Shown: positions 1 through 5,943 of the stretch, piece after piece
Position numbering within the stretch: the stretch's first letter is position 1
How the letters are laid out: each line of letters begins with the position of its first letter
Source of the DNA: Planctomycetota bacterium
Lineage (GTDB): Bacteria; Planctomycetota; Phycisphaerae; Sedimentisphaerales; UBA12454
NCBI GenBank assembly: GCA_018828825.1
Contig: JAHJUV010000097.1
Coordinates: 1-6,341, forward strand
DNA length: 6,341 nt
Reading direction: 5' to 3'
The notes under the pieces: generated by a model
The model's input: the letters and a program-made list of their open reading frames with translations, nothing else
The model's database searches: none
What the model was told of the DNA's origin: nothing
Made by a program: the position numbers and the translations under genes

Positions 1-690
1 AAATTTTACCGGGTCCCAGTTCCATCTCGCCGCGGCGGTATCTCCTTCCTGGGCCCTGATGAATTGAAACAGGGCGAGCAGCCGTTTTCCCTCGATGAAA
101 TACTGAACGGTTTGCGGGTCAATGGTTTCGAATCCCTGCTGACTCAGAATTTGCGAAGGCAGATTAATTATTATATTAAGCCGCAGGCTTTGAAGCATTT
201 TTTCCTCGGCCTGACAGAAAACCTCATAACGTCTGGGCAGGAACCAATCCTGACTACCTGCCGTGTCGTTCGGCTCTATCGCGGGCGGCTTTAGTTCTAC
301 AAAACATTCCTGTTTTTTATCCCTTTGGTAAAGCGCTTTGATACCGATTTCCATATCTTCCAGACGAATATCGGCATCATTAAGAGATTTGAAATATGCC
401 TCGGCGCTGAAATAAAATCTTCCATCGTCCAGAATCCGCCAGTTGACGTCTTTCCATACATCAATTCCGCCGGACTGGGTGAGTGTATTTTTGAACTGCT
501 GAATAAAAATCCGAAATGTCTGCGGGGCATCCGTCGATTCTTCCGGATAAAAGTAAGTCTTGTAAAGCCCTTCTAATTTTATACTGCCGGAGCCATCGGG
601 ATTCAGGGATAAAGTCGCCTGGCCCTGTATGCAACCGGCAATAAAAACCAGCGGCAACAGCAAAATTAACAACCATCCTGTTTGTTTCAT
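1..690 (-). CDS. Predicted lipoprotein, 5' part only (runs off the left edge)
   Basis: Reading the minus strand from ATG at 690 gives 230 codons without a stop to position 1, so the gene continues beyond the window. Residues 1-20 are a typical lipoprotein signal peptide: K2, a hydrophobic core (LLILLLPLVF), then the lipobox I17-A18-G19-C20. After processing, C20 would be lipidated and the protein anchored in a membrane facing the periplasm. The mature part opens with ATLSLNPDGSGSIKLEG (25-41), a beta-strand/turn pattern that I associate with planctomycete and LppM-like lipoproteins; that link is from memory and weak. The rest is mixed alpha/beta and ends in the window with Trp-rich RWNWDP. 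An AGGGA about 10 nt upstream supports the start. It is divergent from the response regulator gene. Function unknown. Confidence 0.85.
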   Translation of the reverse strand, partial: MKQTGWLLILLLPLVFIAGCIQGQATLSLNPDGSGSIKLEGLYKTYFYPEESTDAPQTFRIFIQQFKNTLTQSGGIDVWKDVNWRILDDGRFYFSAEAYFKSLNDADIRLEDMEIGIKALYQRDKKQECFVELKPPAIEPNDTAGSQDWFLPRRYEVFCQAEEKMLQSLRLNIIINLPSQILSQQGFETIDPQTVQYFIEGKRLLALFQFIRAQEGDTAAARWNWDPVKF

Positions 691-736
691 CTGTTTTAAT
701 TTCCCTAAACAGTGCGTTTTATTTTTAATATTGAAG

Positions 737-765
737 AGTCTAACGCAGCAGTGATTTTTTCTCAA
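737..765 (-). promoter_or_regulatory. Possible promoter of the lipoprotein gene
   Basis: On the minus strand TTGAGA (765-760) is followed after 17 nt by TAGACT (742-737), about 47 nt before the ATG at 690. Both boxes are imperfect, with 4 of 6 matches in the -10. The -35 lies within a short inverted repeat TCTCAA/TTGAGA (760-765 and 771-776, 5-nt loop), which could also be a weak operator. This is inferred from consensus matching only. Confidence 0.3.
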
Positions 766-919
766 CTTTTTTGAGAGAGACTTTTACAATTCTTTTAACT
801 ACTTATTTCAGCAAGGTTAACAGTTTTTATAAGAGTAATATTGGATATTTTATGTTGTAATACCGATACTCTGAAAACAGAAGTTTTTACGATATATTTT
901 AACAAAAATTTTTTCTGGC

Positions 920-948
920 TTGACAAAAACAAGGGTCATCGGTTAAAT
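920..948 (+). promoter_or_regulatory. Sigma70-type promoter of the signalling operon
   Basis: A perfect -35 box TTGACA (920-925) is followed after 17 nt by TTAAAT (943-948; 4 of 6 matches to TATAAT), with the ATG of the response regulator 33 nt further on. The rest of the 291-nt divergent intergenic region is AT-rich, with no ORF or RNA gene that I can recognise. A weaker second candidate is CTGAAA (871-876) with TATATT (893-898). Confidence 0.6.
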
Positions 949-981
949 TGGGAAGATAAGGCAAATTAGGAGACAGCGAAT

Positions 982-1581
982 ATGGATATTCAGAAGAGGG
1001 TACAACGTATGGATACAGCTAAAGAGCTATTTACAACAGGTGAGGCCGCTGAACTTTGCAGTCTCAGTCAGCAGACAATTATCAGGTGTTTTGATTCGGG
1101 AAGGCTGCGGGGCTTTCGAATTCCGGGTTCTAAATTTCGGAAGATTCCGCGAGATAGTCTGCTCAAATTTATGCGGGATAATAATATTCCGATGATAAAT
1201 ATGCAGTCGGGCAAGAAACGGCTGCTGATAGTTGACGACGATGCCGAGATTGTCGAGCTGATGAGTGATGTTTTAATCAGGGACGGAAGGTTCGAGATTA
1301 GAACAGCCTCGACCGGCTACGATGCGGGCATAATAACGCAGAAGTTCAGGCCCGACCTTATTCTGCTCGACTATATGCTTCCCGACGTCAACGGCAACAT
1401 TGTATGTAAAACCATAAAACAGGACCCTGAATTTTCGAGTACGAGAATAATCATAATCAGCGGCGTCATAAATCAAACCGAGATAGACGACCTTCTGAAA
1501 GCCGGCGCTGAGGAATTTGTAAAAAAACCCTTCAGCGTAACAGAACTCATTGACAGGATAGCTGTTGTGCTTGAATTATAA
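982..1581 (+). CDS. Response regulator with N-terminal excisionase/MerR-like HTH and C-terminal receiver domain
   Basis: This 199-residue protein is probably the DNA-binding output of the two-component pair with the downstream kinase. Residues 16-66 match the excisionase-type helix-turn-helix (FTTGEAAELCSLSQQTIIR, then RLRGFRIPGSKFRKIP, the usual wing). Residues 79-199 are a receiver: acidic pocket D85/D86(/D87) after LLIV, phospho-acceptor D130 in LILLDYMLPD, switch residue S160 in IIIISG, and conserved K182 in VKKPF. All catalytic positions are present, so it should accept phosphate. The domain order is the reverse of the usual receiver-then-HTH. ATG 982 has AGGAGA 8 nt upstream. A second ATG at 1009 also has a purine-rich AGAGGG 8 nt upstream, so a 190-residue form starting at M10 is possible; neither choice touches a domain. 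The kinase gene follows after 29 nt. Confidence 0.93.
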   Translation: MDIQKRVQRMDTAKELFTTGEAAELCSLSQQTIIRCFDSGRLRGFRIPGSKFRKIPRDSLLKFMRDNNIPMINMQSGKKRLLIVDDDAEIVELMSDVLIRDGRFEIRTASTGYDAGIITQKFRPDLILLDYMLPDVNGNIVCKTIKQDPEFSSTRIIIISGVINQTEIDDLLKAGAEEFVKKPFSVTELIDRIAVVLEL

Positions 1582-1610
1582 TTCGTATAGCGGAGGAAGA
1601 AGCACGATTA

Positions 1611-3668
1611 ATGACCAGTACATTAGCAAATGTCTCCGTGCGGAGAATAACGCTTGCTTTGCATCAGCTTGATTGGCCGAGGGTACATCCCGACAGCACA
1701 GTCCGCTGTATAAAATCCATAATCAATAATAAATCAGGCCTTGGCATCCTGCTCGAAACAGACCCTGCCGCTGCGGTCGCAGTTATCAATCTATGCAGGC
1801 AGAGTAATATCGAATTGTCGTTCGAGAATCTGAGTTTTCAGCAGCTTATAAACGGAATCCCAACCCATAAACTACTCAAGACCTTTTTTAGCCTTAAAAC
1901 TTTCGACATTGAGAACCTGTATTCTCAGCTTCCGATAGCCCAAATAAACACCTCTTCTGCCGGGCGGGCCTTTGCCGCCAGACTTATCGCCGGCAAAACG
2001 GGGCAGGCAAATGAAAGCCTTGCATTTCTTGCGGGCCTTTTGGCGGATATCGGATTATTGGCTCTGGTTGAGCTTTTCCCAAAAAGTCTTTCAGCGATTC
2101 TCGAAGAATCCAAAGGCGACAATGCCGCTGTTTTGCGGCTTGAAAAGGAAAACCTCGGAATAACTCACAATGCGGTTTCCCGCCAGCTTGCACAGAAATG
2201 GCGTCTGCCCCAGGCCGTCGCTGATTCGGTATGGCTATACTGCATCGGTGAAGCGGATAAGCTAAACAACCTTGGAAACAGTGGAATTATCCTGACTGTT
2301 CGGCTTGCCGATATGCTGGTTAAAAGTATCACATCCGGCAGTGAATCAATCGCAATTCCCGCAAGACTTTCTCTGAACGCTGAGGATATAAATGAGATAA
2401 AAGATAAACTGAGAAGTTTTATCTATGAAATAAATGCCGCGATGCAGGCCCCGCAAAAATTCGACTCCGAGGCCGTAAAACAGGTTTGCATATCTCTGCT
2501 CGAAGAGTCGGCAGAGGAGAAATTTACAGATTTTCTTGCCGCGGTTTCGTCTTCCCTGAGTCCCGCCTCTTCGGCGACGGACATCGCAGGAACAATCTGC
2601 AGTCTGATATGCAGGATTCTAAAGGCGGAAAAAGCAGGCATAGCCCTGACTGATAACGGACAATATGAAACCGTCACGGCGAGCGGCGACAAACTGGAAT
2701 TTTCCGTGTTCGATAACGCCCCATCGGCAATAGAGGCAGGCTTTGAGGCACAAAGCACAAAGTCCGTGAAATTAGAAATTGCCGGCAGTACAATAGGCTC
2801 AATGTTCTTACAAATCCCGGCAGAGGGCCCGCTGGCGAATGCATCTTTCCTGAACAATATGACCGCATTCATCTCGCAGTTAATCGCGATAAAACTCGCC
2901 GCCCAGCACGACCAGGAAATCGCCCAGGCTGTTGTCGATTACGCCCAAACTCCTGAACAACTGCCTCGGCAGTCGGCGGCTCCTCAACCAAGAAATGATT
3001 TGTCCGAGATAATTGCCGAGATTGCCGCCGGTGCCGCACACGAATTAAATAATCCGCTTACTGTAATATCAGGCAGAGCGCAACTGCTCGGGCAAAGAGA
3101 AACGGACGAAGCTAAAAAGGAGATTTTGAATCAAATCGTTGAAAAAATCAAAGATGCCCATGAAATCATCGGCCAGCTTATGAGTTATGCCCGCCCTGCC
3201 AGGCCGCAAACCAGAGCGGTTTCGCCTTTCATAATGGTCAATAACTGTCTCGAAAAGATAACCGCCCGCTATATGTCCGAGCCGCTCGAAATCCATCTTG
3301 AGAACATTGAAAACTTAAGCGATATCGAAGTTGACCCCGAACAGGTTGCCGAGGCGATTGCCCAGATAATCTATAATTCACTCGAATCATACGAAAGCGG
3401 CAACGGCCCGGTACAAATTTCGGGCAGTGAGCAAAAGGAACAAAACCTTATTGAAATCAGCATAAAAGACATCGGCTGCGGTATGAGCGACGAAACGCTG
3501 AAAAAAGCTGTCGAGCCGTTTTTCTCCGACAAAAGCGCAGGCAGGCAAAGAGGTATGGGATTGTCTATCGCCTCAAGCCTGCTGAAAAACAATAATTGCT
3601 CGATGTCTATTCAAAGCGAGCTCGACAAAGGAACAACGGTAACGATAACCCTGCCAAAGGCCGACTAG
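1611..3668 (+). CDS. Soluble HDOD-GAF sensor histidine kinase
   Basis: This 685-residue cytoplasmic protein has no signal peptide or membrane segment. Residues about 13-215 look like an HDOD domain, with the core LAGLLADIGLLAL (around 140-152) in which the HD histidine is alanine (A145-D146), so it is probably a non-catalytic sensing or scaffold module. Residues about 300-440 resemble a GAF domain. A Pro/Gln-rich linker (about 447-460) leads to the DHp helix pair, with H-box AAHELNNPL and phospho-acceptor H477. The ATP-binding domain follows: N-box with N589 (QIIYNSLES), G1 box D620-I-G-C-G624, F-box EPFFSDKS (635-642) and G2 box RGMGLS with G648/G650. All boxes needed for autophosphorylation are present. 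GGAGGA lies about 13 nt before ATG 1611. The gene is 29 nt behind the response regulator, its likely phosphotransfer partner. The signal sensed cannot be read from the sequence. Confidence 0.92.
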   Translation: MTSTLANVSVRRITLALHQLDWPRVHPDSTVRCIKSIINNKSGLGILLETDPAAAVAVINLCRQSNIELSFENLSFQQLINGIPTHKLLKTFFSLKTFDIENLYSQLPIAQINTSSAGRAFAARLIAGKTGQANESLAFLAGLLADIGLLALVELFPKSLSAILEESKGDNAAVLRLEKENLGITHNAVSRQLAQKWRLPQAVADSVWLYCIGEADKLNNLGNSGIILTVRLADMLVKSITSGSESIAIPARLSLNAEDINEIKDKLRSFIYEINAAMQAPQKFDSEAVKQVCISLLEESAEEKFTDFLAAVSSSLSPASSATDIAGTICSLICRILKAEKAGIALTDNGQYETVTASGDKLEFSVFDNAPSAIEAGFEAQSTKSVKLEIAGSTIGSMFLQIPAEGPLANASFLNNMTAFISQLIAIKLAAQHDQEIAQAVVDYAQTPEQLPRQSAAPQPRNDLSEIIAEIAAGAAHELNNPLTVISGRAQLLGQRETDEAKKEILNQIVEKIKDAHEIIGQLMSYARPARPQTRAVSPFIMVNNCLEKITARYMSEPLEIHLENIENLSDIEVDPEQVAEAIAQIIYNSLESYESGNGPVQISGSEQKEQNLIEISIKDIGCGMSDETLKKAVEPFFSDKSAGRQRGMGLSIASSLLKNNNCSMSIQSELDKGTTVTITLPKAD

Positions 3669-3694
3669 CGCTCTGTAACATCTGATTTGCTGGG

Positions 3695-3812
3695 TTGTCA
3701 TTGCGAAGGAGCCGGAGGATGAATCTGCTGAAGAGCAAAACGAGTCGGAGGCTGAATAGCCACAAAGACACTAAGGCACGAAAAATCAACCACAGATTAC
3801 ACGGATTACACA
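3695..3812. repeat. Stack of interspersed-type repeat modules
   Basis: Within the 325-nt gap after the kinase gene, several short modules follow one another: TTGTCATTGCGAAGGAG (3695-3711), an imperfect direct repeat GAGCCGGAGGATGAAT (3709-3724) and GAGTCGGAGGCTGAAT (3742-3757) matching at 14 of 16 positions, CACAAAGACACTAAGGCACG (3761-3780), and ACCACAGATTACACGGATTA (3789-3808), itself a tandem GATTACAC (3795-3802, 3804-3811). I recognise these module types as high-copy intergenic sequences in environmental bacterial genomes; that recognition is from memory. They do not form a convincing hairpin and are not a CRISPR array. The remaining gap (3813-3993) holds a small palindrome and nothing else that I can assign. 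Confidence 0.6.
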
Positions 3813-3833
3813 GAGATGCTATTGCTTTAAGGC

Positions 3834-3847
3834 GTGCATAAATGCAC
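3834..3847. repeat. Short palindrome GTGCAT-AA-ATGCAC
   Basis: A perfect 6-bp inverted repeat with a 2-nt centre lies between the interspersed repeat stack and the FN3 remnant. It could be a protein-binding site or the relic of a repeat element end. No gene starts close enough to assign it a role. Confidence 0.3.
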
Positions 3848-3993
3848 TTTAAAATTTAAACAAACCCTTTCCGAAATAAATTCCGGCCGGGCCTGTAATT
3901 AAATTTTATCAGCTACGCTGGTTCGCCTTAGAGCAAAAAACCGATACTTGATAACGAGCAAGTAAAGAGAGTGCCCAGCGTTGAGGGTTCAAG

Positions 3994-4182
3994 ATGGGTG
4001 TGCCAAGTAAAGCTAAGGTAGGCAAAAAGCGATTTGACTTTTCTGCTAAGGGCTATTACTTTATGACGATAAAGATTAGTTTTAGGTTCGAATATCGCAT
4101 CATCGCCGTAAACAAGGCTGGCGAAGGCGAACCTTCAAATACAGAAATGGTCGTATATGAAATCAGATTACGAGGTGAATAG
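3994..4182 (+). pseudogene. Remnant ORF carrying the last strands of a fibronectin type III domain
   Basis: The 62-codon ORF reads as unrelated basic sequence for about 30 residues, then FEYRIIAVNKAGEGEPSNT (32-50) and EMVV. The second part is the classic C-terminal F/G-strand signature of an FN3 domain, which normally spans about 90 residues; only the last quarter is present, without the Trp-containing strands. In the short secreted-type FN3 proteins that I recall, the chain ends at or near this point; here it continues as YEIRLRGE. The most economical reading is a truncated gene end joined to foreign DNA on both sides. A GAGGG about 8 nt before ATG 3994 would allow translation, and the TAG overlaps the GTG of the next gene by one base (TAGTG), so it may still act as a leader coupling translation. 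It could alternatively be a genuine small ORF. Confidence 0.5.
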
Positions 4183-4988
4183 TGTCTGTCTTGTCCATTG
4201 TTGAATGGATTGTTTGGGGACTCGCTTGCGGATGGGCGGTTGTTGCTTTCGTTAGCTTTCTCGTTGACGTTTTCAGACCTGACCCATTGATTCAACCTAT
4301 GGACGTATATCTTTTCCCCTATTCACTCGATTCTTATCTTTCAACCAATGAAAAACGTCTAATATCCAGCCTATATATTACAGGAATCACAGCAGCTTTG
4401 ACTGTAACCGCTATTTGGGATATATCGAAATTGCATTTGCTCTGGTTTTTACCAATATTCCACTTCTTTGGTACGCAGTGGGCAGTTCTGCTTTCTCACT
4501 ATTTTCAGGAAAACGCTAAGAGTAAACAAATAGTAAGTGAAAATGGTGATGAAAATATAAAACAATTAAAGATTCGTGATGTTGTGGCCCAAAAATATAG
4601 CATTATCATAATGCCTTCTTCTAATAGCGCTCTACTTATACACGATTTAGACCTAACAGTTGAGATGCTAATCGAAGAGCACAATAAAATAAAAAAAGAG
4701 ACTATTGACATTGGTGTTAATCTTGCTCGTTCAGTCGATGTCTTGACGAGAATGAAAAAAATATCATCAATCTCAATGCTTTTAAGTATTTGGCCACTCT
4801 ATTTCATTATTAGCATAATATTGTTTTTCATAAGCTGGACGTTGGGTGTTGCTTTTAGTCTTTTTGCGGTATTCGGTTTGTTATACACAAAAGCACTATA
4901 TGCTGAAATTAGAAGACTTGTATTAACAGACTATGAAGCATTTTATGTGCTTTCAGGTACAGATAGTATAGCTATAAGGGAAACATAG
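4182..4988 (+). CDS. Multi-pass membrane protein of unknown function
   Basis: I do not recognise the family. The 268-residue protein has about five hydrophobic segments: 4-28, 62-79, 86-104, 197-219 and 221-240. Between the third and fourth lies a polar loop of roughly 90 residues (105-195), rich in Lys/Glu/Asn, with a helical stretch LTVEMLIEEHNKIKKE (158-173) that may be a coiled coil; a charged C-terminal tail follows (241-268). No enzyme motif is visible. The start is GTG 4182: an in-frame TGA at 4176-4178 rules out anything upstream, and GAGG (4172-4175) sits 6 nt before it. The start overlaps the stop of the FN3-remnant ORF. Base composition is strikingly AT-rich (about 27-30% GC in lines 4501 and 4681, against about 48% in the kinase line 3241), which suggests transfer from elsewhere. 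It may pair with the gene at 5158. Confidence 0.78.
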   Translation: MSVLSIVEWIVWGLACGWAVVAFVSFLVDVFRPDPLIQPMDVYLFPYSLDSYLSTNEKRLISSLYITGITAALTVTAIWDISKLHLLWFLPIFHFFGTQWAVLLSHYFQENAKSKQIVSENGDENIKQLKIRDVVAQKYSIIIMPSSNSALLIHDLDLTVEMLIEEHNKIKKETIDIGVNLARSVDVLTRMKKISSISMLLSIWPLYFIISIILFFISWTLGVAFSLFAVFGLLYTKALYAEIRRLVLTDYEAFYVLSGTDSIAIRET

Positions 4989-5095
4989 TTCCGAGAATAT
5001 TTAAGAAGGAACGAAAATTTCTGAGCATAGCGTAAGTAAACTCTCGGTGGATAAGGTGAGCCGTTGCTATACGTTTTTCTCCGAAATGGTCGTGC

Positions 5096-5124
5096 TGTAA
5101 AACGTTTTATACAGACTGTATAAT
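5096..5124 (+). promoter_or_regulatory. Candidate promoter of the 202-residue gene, consensus -10
   Basis: TATAAT at 5119-5124 is a perfect -10 box, 33 nt before ATG 5158. The matching -35 at 17-nt spacing is poor (TGTAAA, 5096-5101, 3 of 6), the profile of a promoter that needs an activator or is controlled by the overlapping palindrome. Confidence 0.45.
5107..5123. promoter_or_regulatory. 17-nt palindromic operator candidate TTATACAG-A-CTGTATAA
   Basis: Two perfect 8-bp arms flank a single A at 5115. The right arm covers five of the six bases of the -10 box TATAAT, so a dimeric repressor bound here would block transcription of the gene at 5158. The half-sites ACAG/CTGT are those of a proteobacterial LexA box but in the opposite order, so LexA itself is not implied. 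Confidence 0.5.
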
Positions 5125-5130
5125 CATTGT

Positions 5131-5159
5131 TAGGTCATAACGGAAATCAAATAGGTCAT
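5131..5159 (+). repeat. Direct repeat TAGGTCAT, two copies 21 bp apart
   Basis: Identical octamers lie at 5131-5138 and 5152-5159. The centre-to-centre distance is 21 bp, two helical turns, and the second copy includes the first two bases of the start codon of the gene at 5158. This could be a tandem regulator site or simply a duplicated segment; the only Shine-Dalgarno-like bases here (AGG) are part of the second copy. Confidence 0.35.
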
Positions 5160-5766
5160 GAACACTGAAGAACTACTACAACGCATATGTCGCATCCAAT
5201 CTTCTATCGGGGCGGTTGAAGAAACAGACCCAAACAAACTCAAGGCCGCTGTAATCATAACGGATAAGATTACGGCTGTTCACCAGGACTTCCGAGGTGG
5301 CCTTAATGATGCTGAACTATCTAATTTAGCTCACATGTTAATATCTAATATCGCGAACTTACGCAACCACCTAAGAACGTGGGCCGTTAATAATGGAAAG
5401 GACAACAAAAAGGTTGACGAGACTTTTAACCAATCATTGGAGCTAAGGATCATTCAGGACTTGTCAAACAACGACGAACACGGATACCCACCCCGTAATG
5501 GGGGTGAATCCAGAAAATCCCCACGACTAATCGACATCAATAGTGTAATGCAATTGAAAACTCAGACAAAGAAGGGATCCACGAGCGGAATGACTCTTGG
5601 TGCTGGCGATGCCCCCAAGTTTTTCGGAGACGCTACTTACAAGGCAATCATTACTGGCGATGTGGTTGACAATAAGAACAATCATATTGGAGACTTGCAC
5701 AAAATTGCAACCAAGGCAGTTGAAGCATGGGGACAACTTTGGGCGGATTTTGGATGCAGGAATTAA
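5158..5766 (+). CDS. Soluble 202-residue protein of unknown function
   Basis: I cannot name the family. There is no signal peptide or membrane segment, so it is probably cytoplasmic. The first 108 residues look largely helical (ELLQRICRIQSSI; LKAAVIITDKITAVHQDF; LSNLAHMLISNIANLRNHLRTW). They end in a conserved-looking motif, R97-II-QDLSNNDEHG (97-109), followed by YPPRNGG and KSPRL. The 'DLxNxDxH' pattern recalls helical proteins of the HEPN/Abi type, but the canonical R-x4-6-H spacing is not met. The second half (125-180) is probably beta-rich, ending in an amphipathic helix (LHKIATKAVEAWGQLWADFG). An in-frame TAG at 5152-5154 fixes the start at ATG 5158 or later; the Shine-Dalgarno is poor (AGG only 3 nt away). 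It follows the membrane protein by 169 nt and ends 125 nt before a strong terminator. Confidence 0.78.
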   Translation: MNTEELLQRICRIQSSIGAVEETDPNKLKAAVIITDKITAVHQDFRGGLNDAELSNLAHMLISNIANLRNHLRTWAVNNGKDNKKVDETFNQSLELRIIQDLSNNDEHGYPPRNGGESRKSPRLIDINSVMQLKTQTKKGSTSGMTLGAGDAPKFFGDATYKAIITGDVVDNKNNHIGDLHKIATKAVEAWGQLWADFGCRN

Positions 5767-5787
5767 AGGTATCAGTTTTCCGCCGTC

Positions 5788-5800
5788 GTCCCTAAGGGAC
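5788..5800. repeat. 13-nt palindrome GTCCCT-A-AGGGAC
   Basis: A perfect 6-bp inverted repeat lies 21 nt after the stop of the gene at 5158. It has no T-tract, so it is not a terminator by itself; it might protect the 3' end of the transcript or bind a protein. Nothing else is seen in 5767-5891 apart from A-rich sequence leading into the terminator. Confidence 0.3.
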
Positions 5801-5891
5801 TATGTCGGACAAGTAATCTGTGTTTTGTAACCTCGACGAATTATTCTCCAGAACTTTATCCCGAGTATGAATGACGAAAAAGCAAAAAAAT

Positions 5892-5931
5892 AAGGCGCAA
5901 GAACGATTGACCTTGCGCCTTTGGTTTTTTT
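5892..5931. terminator. Bidirectional rho-independent terminator
   Basis: A perfect 10-bp stem AAGGCGCAAG (5892-5901) / CTTGCGCCTT (5912-5921) encloses a 10-nt loop. On the plus strand it is followed by TTGGTTTTTTT; on the minus strand the stem is followed by ATTTTTTT (from 5891 down to 5884). It therefore terminates both the gene at 5158 and the convergent small gene at 5944-6198, and marks the right border of the plus-strand unit. Confidence 0.9.
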
Positions 5932-5943
5932 GAATCAGTTATA

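Larger units (their letters stand above)
4989..5157. other. 169-nt intergenic region with palindromes and direct repeats
   Basis: It holds no ORF or recognisable RNA gene. Structures seen are an inverted pair CCGAGA (4991-4996) and TCTCGG (5042-5047) enclosing 45 nt, the 17-nt palindrome at 5107-5123, and the direct repeat TAGGTCAT at 5131 and 5152. There is no T-tract hairpin, so the gene at 4182 has no evident terminator of its own before the next gene. Confidence 0.5.

Noticed and set aside
64..576. Plus-strand ORFs at 64-294 and 325-576 and minus-strand ORF 297-530
   Set aside because: They are shadows of the minus-strand lipoprotein gene, whose frame is open from 690 to the window edge and begins with a clear lipobox signal peptide.
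2423..2872. Minus-strand 149-codon ORF inside the kinase gene
   Set aside because: It is antisense to the HDOD-GAF linker and GAF region of a clearly coding frame; its composition is what reverse translation of that frame gives.
3607..3789. Minus-strand 60-codon hydrophobic ORF
   Set aside because: It is the reverse translation of the interspersed repeat stack and the 3' end of the kinase gene; no Shine-Dalgarno or domain supports it.
4991..5047. CCGAGA...TCTCGG as a terminator after the membrane protein gene
   Set aside because: The 45-nt loop is too long, the stem is only 6 bp, and no T-tract follows.
5129..5135. Integron attC-like core GTTAGGT before the 202-residue gene (and a weaker GTTGAGG at 3981-3987)
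   Set aside because: Only the GTTRRRY side fits, and the second site misses the final Y. No RYYYAAC partner or paired inner arms lie at the right distance upstream, and no integrase is present.
5597..5830. Plus-strand 77-codon ORF overlapping the end of the 202-residue gene
   Set aside because: It has no Shine-Dalgarno or recognisable motif, and the overlapped gene ends naturally in its own frame, so neither a frameshift nor an overlapping gene is needed.
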